Shown piece by piece: positions 5,117 through 8,425 of a DNA stretch of 8,425 nt. Under the pieces are notes generated by a model, which searched no databases, was not told the DNA's origin, and saw nothing but the letters and a program-made list of their open reading frames with translations. The stretch comes from Streptococcus mitis SK569. GTDB lineage: Bacteria > Bacillota > Bacilli > Lactobacillales > Streptococcaceae. Every line of letters starts with the position of its first letter. The first letter of the stretch is position 1. Where the stretch lies: the NCBI RefSeq assembly GCF_000222785.1, contig NZ_AFUF01000008.1:1-8425 (forward strand), in the 5' to 3' direction. The position numbers were made by a program, and so were the translations under genes.

Positions 5117-8100
5117 TTAATCCAATTCAAAAGAAAGTTGTTCCTGTTTTTCGTTTCCTTTTTCATGGAATTGTCTTAAGGCTTGATCTATAATATCTAA
5201 ATCCGTTTCTGTTTCAATCAATGGCGCGAGTACATCGTATTCGGCCTTTTTAGTTTGATAATCCTCTTCCTTTGGAAAATTTTTCTCAATTTCTACCTCA
5301 GCAGTAGTCCATTTATCCTTTAATTCATCTAATAAGTTCTGAGTTTTCACTTGGTCCTCTTTAATATGATCAATCGTATGTTGGAGCCTTTGAATTGTCC
5401 CCAAAGGAGAATACAAATCTAAACTGACAGAATATTGATTTTCTCCTACAATCTTAACAGAGAAGGTTTCAGGAAGAGGTTGATTTGTTGGAAGACTAAG
5501 CATTTTAATGTCAAATCCTCGATAACTTGCCAGGGTACGGAATTCTTTGCTGTCAGCTTGATTATGACGGATAAGACGGTGTAGGGATTCCCCTGCTTCA
5601 GCTCGTTGGTCAAAAGCTTGCTTGCCTATCGTCATAGAAAATGCCTGGTCTTTCGACATTTCAGACTGTTGAATGTCGCCTTCATACTTGCTTAATCGTT
5701 TCTCAAGAATGGGCATATTTTCTTCACAGTAAGAGATTGTATGACGATAGTGATCCTTGCTGCGTTGAAAGGCGCGTCTTTGATTTTCTAATAGAGTTAG
5801 ATCATTCTCTAGTTCCATCTTATATTTGAGATAAGGATTACCTGTTGCTAGTGCCTTAAAATCAGAAGCTGTCATAGTCTGCTCATCAATGTCTTCTGCA
5901 GCACGAATCGGCTCCTTAGAAGTCATAATTTGCTTAATATAACGGAGTTTGTTCTCCTGAGTTGCCCATAGATAATTATCAAACGAACCTTTGGTAATAT
6001 AGTGGTAAATATCCACTTCCTTGTTTTCATTTCCCTGTCGGATAATCCGTCCATTGCGCTGCTGAATGTCACTTGGTCTCCACGGTACATCCAGATGATG
6101 AACTGCTTTCATCTTGCTCTGAACATTTAAACCTGTTCCTCCTTTTTCAGTTGAGGCAAGGAGAATCCGCACCTCTCCTGCATTGACCTTTCGAGACAAA
6201 CTATTCTTCTTTTCATCACTATTGGCATCATGTACAAAGGCAATTTCCTTACTAGGGACTCCTCTATCAACTAATAAAGCCTTAATCTCAGAATAAACAT
6301 CAAAGCCATTATCTTTTTTCTTAGGTGTGCCAATATCTGAAAAAATCATCTGAGTAGCCTTATTTTCCATTCCCTCACGATAAATTCTTTCAACATTATC
6401 CACTACCTGAAGCAGTTTATGATTATCTGCTAGACTATAACTAGAGTCCAATAAACGCATATCAATTGCTAGTTTTCGTGCCTCACCCGTAATTTTTAAC
6501 ATGTTATCCTGACTCGGATCAACTGTTCCACATTTGACCATATCTGACCTCATAACCAATTCTTCTAGATAGAGTTTCTGGTTTTCAGTTAACTCACTCT
6601 CAATAGGGATAATATGAGCTTCTGGAACAGGTAAATCCAACATATCTTGTGTTTGAATGTCGGCTGTTTCTTTATAGATTTTCATCAACTCAGGTAGATT
6701 GACAAACTTTTTAAATCGTTTCTTAGGTTGGTACTTATCCCCTGTAGGAGCTAATTCCATAGAGTTTTGAATTTCTCCAAAAGCACCTACCCAAGAGTCA
6801 AAATAATCAACTTGATAGCGTTTTAAGATATCCGGTTGAATGTAGTTCATCATAGTATACAACTCACTAATAGAATTGGAAACAGGTGTTCCTGTCGCAA
6901 AGACAATATTTTTAAAATCATGTTCTTCCTGAATCTGTCGAACCTTCATCTCCATATCCACATTCTTCTTAGAAGTTGTATTAGTAATCCCTGCTACATT
7001 CCCAAGTCCAGTAATTGGACGAATATTTTTAAAGTGATGTGCTTCATCCACAAAGAGAAAATCAATTCCTAAGTTCTCAAAATCAATAAAACTATCACGA
7101 TTAAAGCGTTGGAGTTCTTCCAATTGTTTCTCTAGACCACTTATTGATTGCTCCGCTTCTTTAACGGTGTACTTGTTTTCAGAATGTGTTTTAATCTCTC
7201 GTAGTTCATTGAGTTTATCCTCAATATAGTTCATCTGTCTTTCTTTACTGACAGGGATTTTTTCAAATTGAGAATCCCCAATGACAATGGCATCGTAATC
7301 TCCTGTAATAATACGTGACACAAATTGTTTTCTTCTCGCCTTCACAAAATCTTTCTTAGTAGTCACAAAGACCTTTTTAGTAGGGAAAAATTTCATGATC
7401 TCTTGGCCAAATTGAGCAGACAAACTAGAGGGCACCACATACAAGGGCTTATGAACCATCCCCAACTCCTTTAATTTAAACCCAGCACCAAGCATGGTCA
7501 AGGTCTTTCCTGAACCTACCTCATGAGCTAATAAAGCTCTTTTTTCTTCTACGATTCTTTGAATGGCATTCTCTTGATGAGGGCGAAGGCTGATGTTTTG
7601 TGCCAAGCCATCAATGACTAGATGGCTACCGTCATACTCTCGACTAACTGTTCGATTATAAAGACGATTATAGCTTTCCTCAATGACTTGTTGGACTTCT
7701 GGATACCGTGAGACAAATTCTTGAAAGAGCTCTTGTAAATGCTGCTCTTTCGCTCTTAGAACAGAAGTTTTTTCCAAATCTGTGATGGTCTTTTTCTTTT
7801 CTCCTTCCGTAATAGTCATGGTAATAGTAGGTTGGTTCGAATTAAGTAAATTCTCAAAAATCTTTCTTCCTGTATCATAACGTGACCCACTGACTCCAAG
7901 ACTACTATCTTTGGCACTTGGATAGCGATAAGCAAATGATGTCCTTAAATGAACCTGCCCATCAACAGGATTCACTTCAATGACTTGTTCTACATCAGGC
8001 GAAGACAATTCAAATTCACGATTGGTAAAACATTCAAAGGCAAATTTACCATAAACGGATTGAGGGATCCAACGTGACCCTATTTTGAACTCAATATCTG

Positions 8101-8425
8101 CCAGATGAATCCGCGGAGGGCGAACAGATTCTAACAAATCTAAAGCGTGGTTCCAATCATATTCTTGGTTGTTTTCCTCCACTAATAGTTGAACTACTTC
8201 TATCTTGTTGAGAATATCTCCTGACAAAAACTGGTTCTTAGAAAGATATTTTCTTTCTCCTCTTAAATATCTTTCGGGATCTATTAAAATCTGGTCACCT
8301 AACTCATCTAAAATAGCAGCTTGGCTATGTTCGGGATAAATTGATACCATATAGTCTAAATCAACCCCTCTACCATCCGATAAACTAGAGTTTAAGGCAT
8401 CTAGAGCAGTTGAAACTCTTGCAAT
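5117..8425 (-). CDS. giant SNF2-family helicase, C-terminal part (5' end outside window)
   Basis: The frame is open through the right edge with no stop, so 1102 residues are visible and the N-terminus is missing. An ATG at 8350 is internal: the 25 codons before it (ending in GRGVDLDY) match the linker seen in large methylase-helicase proteins. Numbering from that ATG, the ATPase motifs are: I, EVGSGKT (277-283); II, DEAH (435-438); III, ATGTPVSN (485-492); V, STEKGGTGLN (733-742); and VI, QRNGRIIRQG (764-773). All key residues are intact. Residues 365-425 form a charged coiled-coil-like insert before motif II. The region past 840 is long, helical and charged. In Tn5252-type ICEs this gene encodes about 2000 or more residues with an N6-adenine methylase N-terminus, like phage DarB, which protects incoming DNA from restriction; that role is inferred here. 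It is the first gene of the visible right-to-left series. Confidence 0.93.
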   Translation of the reverse strand: MARVSTALDALNSSLSDGRGVDLDYMVSIYPEHSQAAILDELGDQILIDPERYLRGERKYLSKNQFLSGDILNKIEVVQLLVEENNQEYDWNHALDLLESVRPPRIHLADIEFKIGSRWIPQSVYGKFAFECFTNREFELSSPDVEQVIEVNPVDGQVHLRTSFAYRYPSAKDSSLGVSGSRYDTGRKIFENLLNSNQPTITMTITEGEKKKTITDLEKTSVLRAKEQHLQELFQEFVSRYPEVQQVIEESYNRLYNRTVSREYDGSHLVIDGLAQNISLRPHQENAIQRIVEEKRALLAHEVGSGKTLTMLGAGFKLKELGMVHKPLYVVPSSLSAQFGQEIMKFFPTKKVFVTTKKDFVKARRKQFVSRIITGDYDAIVIGDSQFEKIPVSKERQMNYIEDKLNELREIKTHSENKYTVKEAEQSISGLEKQLEELQRFNRDSFIDFENLGIDFLFVDEAHHFKNIRPITGLGNVAGITNTTSKKNVDMEMKVRQIQEEHDFKNIVFATGTPVSNSISELYTMMNYIQPDILKRYQVDYFDSWVGAFGEIQNSMELAPTGDKYQPKKRFKKFVNLPELMKIYKETADIQTQDMLDLPVPEAHIIPIESELTENQKLYLEELVMRSDMVKCGTVDPSQDNMLKITGEARKLAIDMRLLDSSYSLADNHKLLQVVDNVERIYREGMENKATQMIFSDIGTPKKKDNGFDVYSEIKALLVDRGVPSKEIAFVHDANSDEKKNSLSRKVNAGEVRILLASTEKGGTGLNVQSKMKAVHHLDVPWRPSDIQQRNGRIIRQGNENKEVDIYHYITKGSFDNYLWATQENKLRYIKQIMTSKEPIRAAEDIDEQTMTASDFKALATGNPYLKYKMELENDLTLLENQRRAFQRSKDHYRHTISYCEENMPILEKRLSKYEGDIQQSEMSKDQAFSMTIGKQAFDQRAEAGESLHRLIRHNQADSKEFRTLASYRGFDIKMLSLPTNQPLPETFSVKIVGENQYSVSLDLYSPLGTIQRLQHTIDHIKEDQVKTQNLLDELKDKWTTAEVEIEKNFPKEEDYQTKKAEYDVLAPLIETETDLDIIDQALRQFHEKGNEKQEQLSFELD

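Noticed and set aside
5641..5829. 62-residue plus-strand reading frame
   Set aside because: Antisense to the helicase gene, with no start signals.
6836..7072. 78-residue plus-strand reading frame
   Set aside because: Antisense to the helicase motif II/III region; its Ile/His/Cys-rich composition is an antisense artefact.
8348..8350. ATG at 8350 as start of the helicase
   Set aside because: The frame is open to the window edge, the upstream codons read as conserved linker, and no Shine-Dalgarno precedes the ATG.

Overview
The window looks like part of a streptococcal integrative and conjugative element (ICE) of the Tn5252 / ICESa2603 type. The evidence is low-GC DNA, typical Gram-positive Shine-Dalgarno sites, a PezA/PezT pair close to the pneumococcal PPI-1 proteins as I remember them, and a methylase/SNF2-type giant helicase gene, toprim/DUF3991 primase-like gene and small coiled-coil genes in the order seen in such elements. 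The host is probably Streptococcus pneumoniae, S. mitis or a close relative; I cannot separate these from sequence alone.

Almost everything reads on the minus strand, from right to left. At 8425-5117 lies the C-terminal 1102 residues of a giant SNF2-family helicase whose N-terminus is outside the window. Next come a 94-residue very acidic protein (5042-4758) and a 98-residue three-helix membrane protein (4744-4448; the ATG at 4744 is preferred over an upstream TTG). After a 370-base gap in minus-strand coding come a single-pass, VirB8/TcpC-like putative transfer protein (4077-3436), a toprim/DUF3991 primase-like protein (3426-2341), and two small coiled-coil proteins (2290-2057 and 2060-1677, overlapping by ATGA). 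An intrinsic terminator follows at the stop codon of the last one. A 90-residue protein (1639-1367) sits directly behind that terminator. The cassette ends with pezA-pezT (1299-53), which has its own promoter and palindromic operator.

The most unusual item is in the 4078-4447 gap. One small gene runs on the opposite strand (4237-4434, 65 residues, no recognised family). Its upstream region carries two 9-base direct repeats, ACATTTCAG and ACAGTTCAG, separated by exactly 12 bases. That is the form of the binding site for ComE, the LytTR response regulator of the competence pheromone circuit. A perfect TATAAT follows 31 bases later with no recognisable -35, and the ATG falls just where transcription should begin, so the mRNA would be leaderless. 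A bidirectional hairpin with T-tracts closes the unit. I infer an ICE-borne gene switched on by competence signalling (ComE or a related LytTR regulator); its function is unknown.

Together the minus-strand genes fit DNA processing, transfer and maintenance of the element: helicase/anti-restriction, primase-like protein, mating-channel component and toxin-antitoxin addiction. The plus-strand gene would link the element to the host's competence state.
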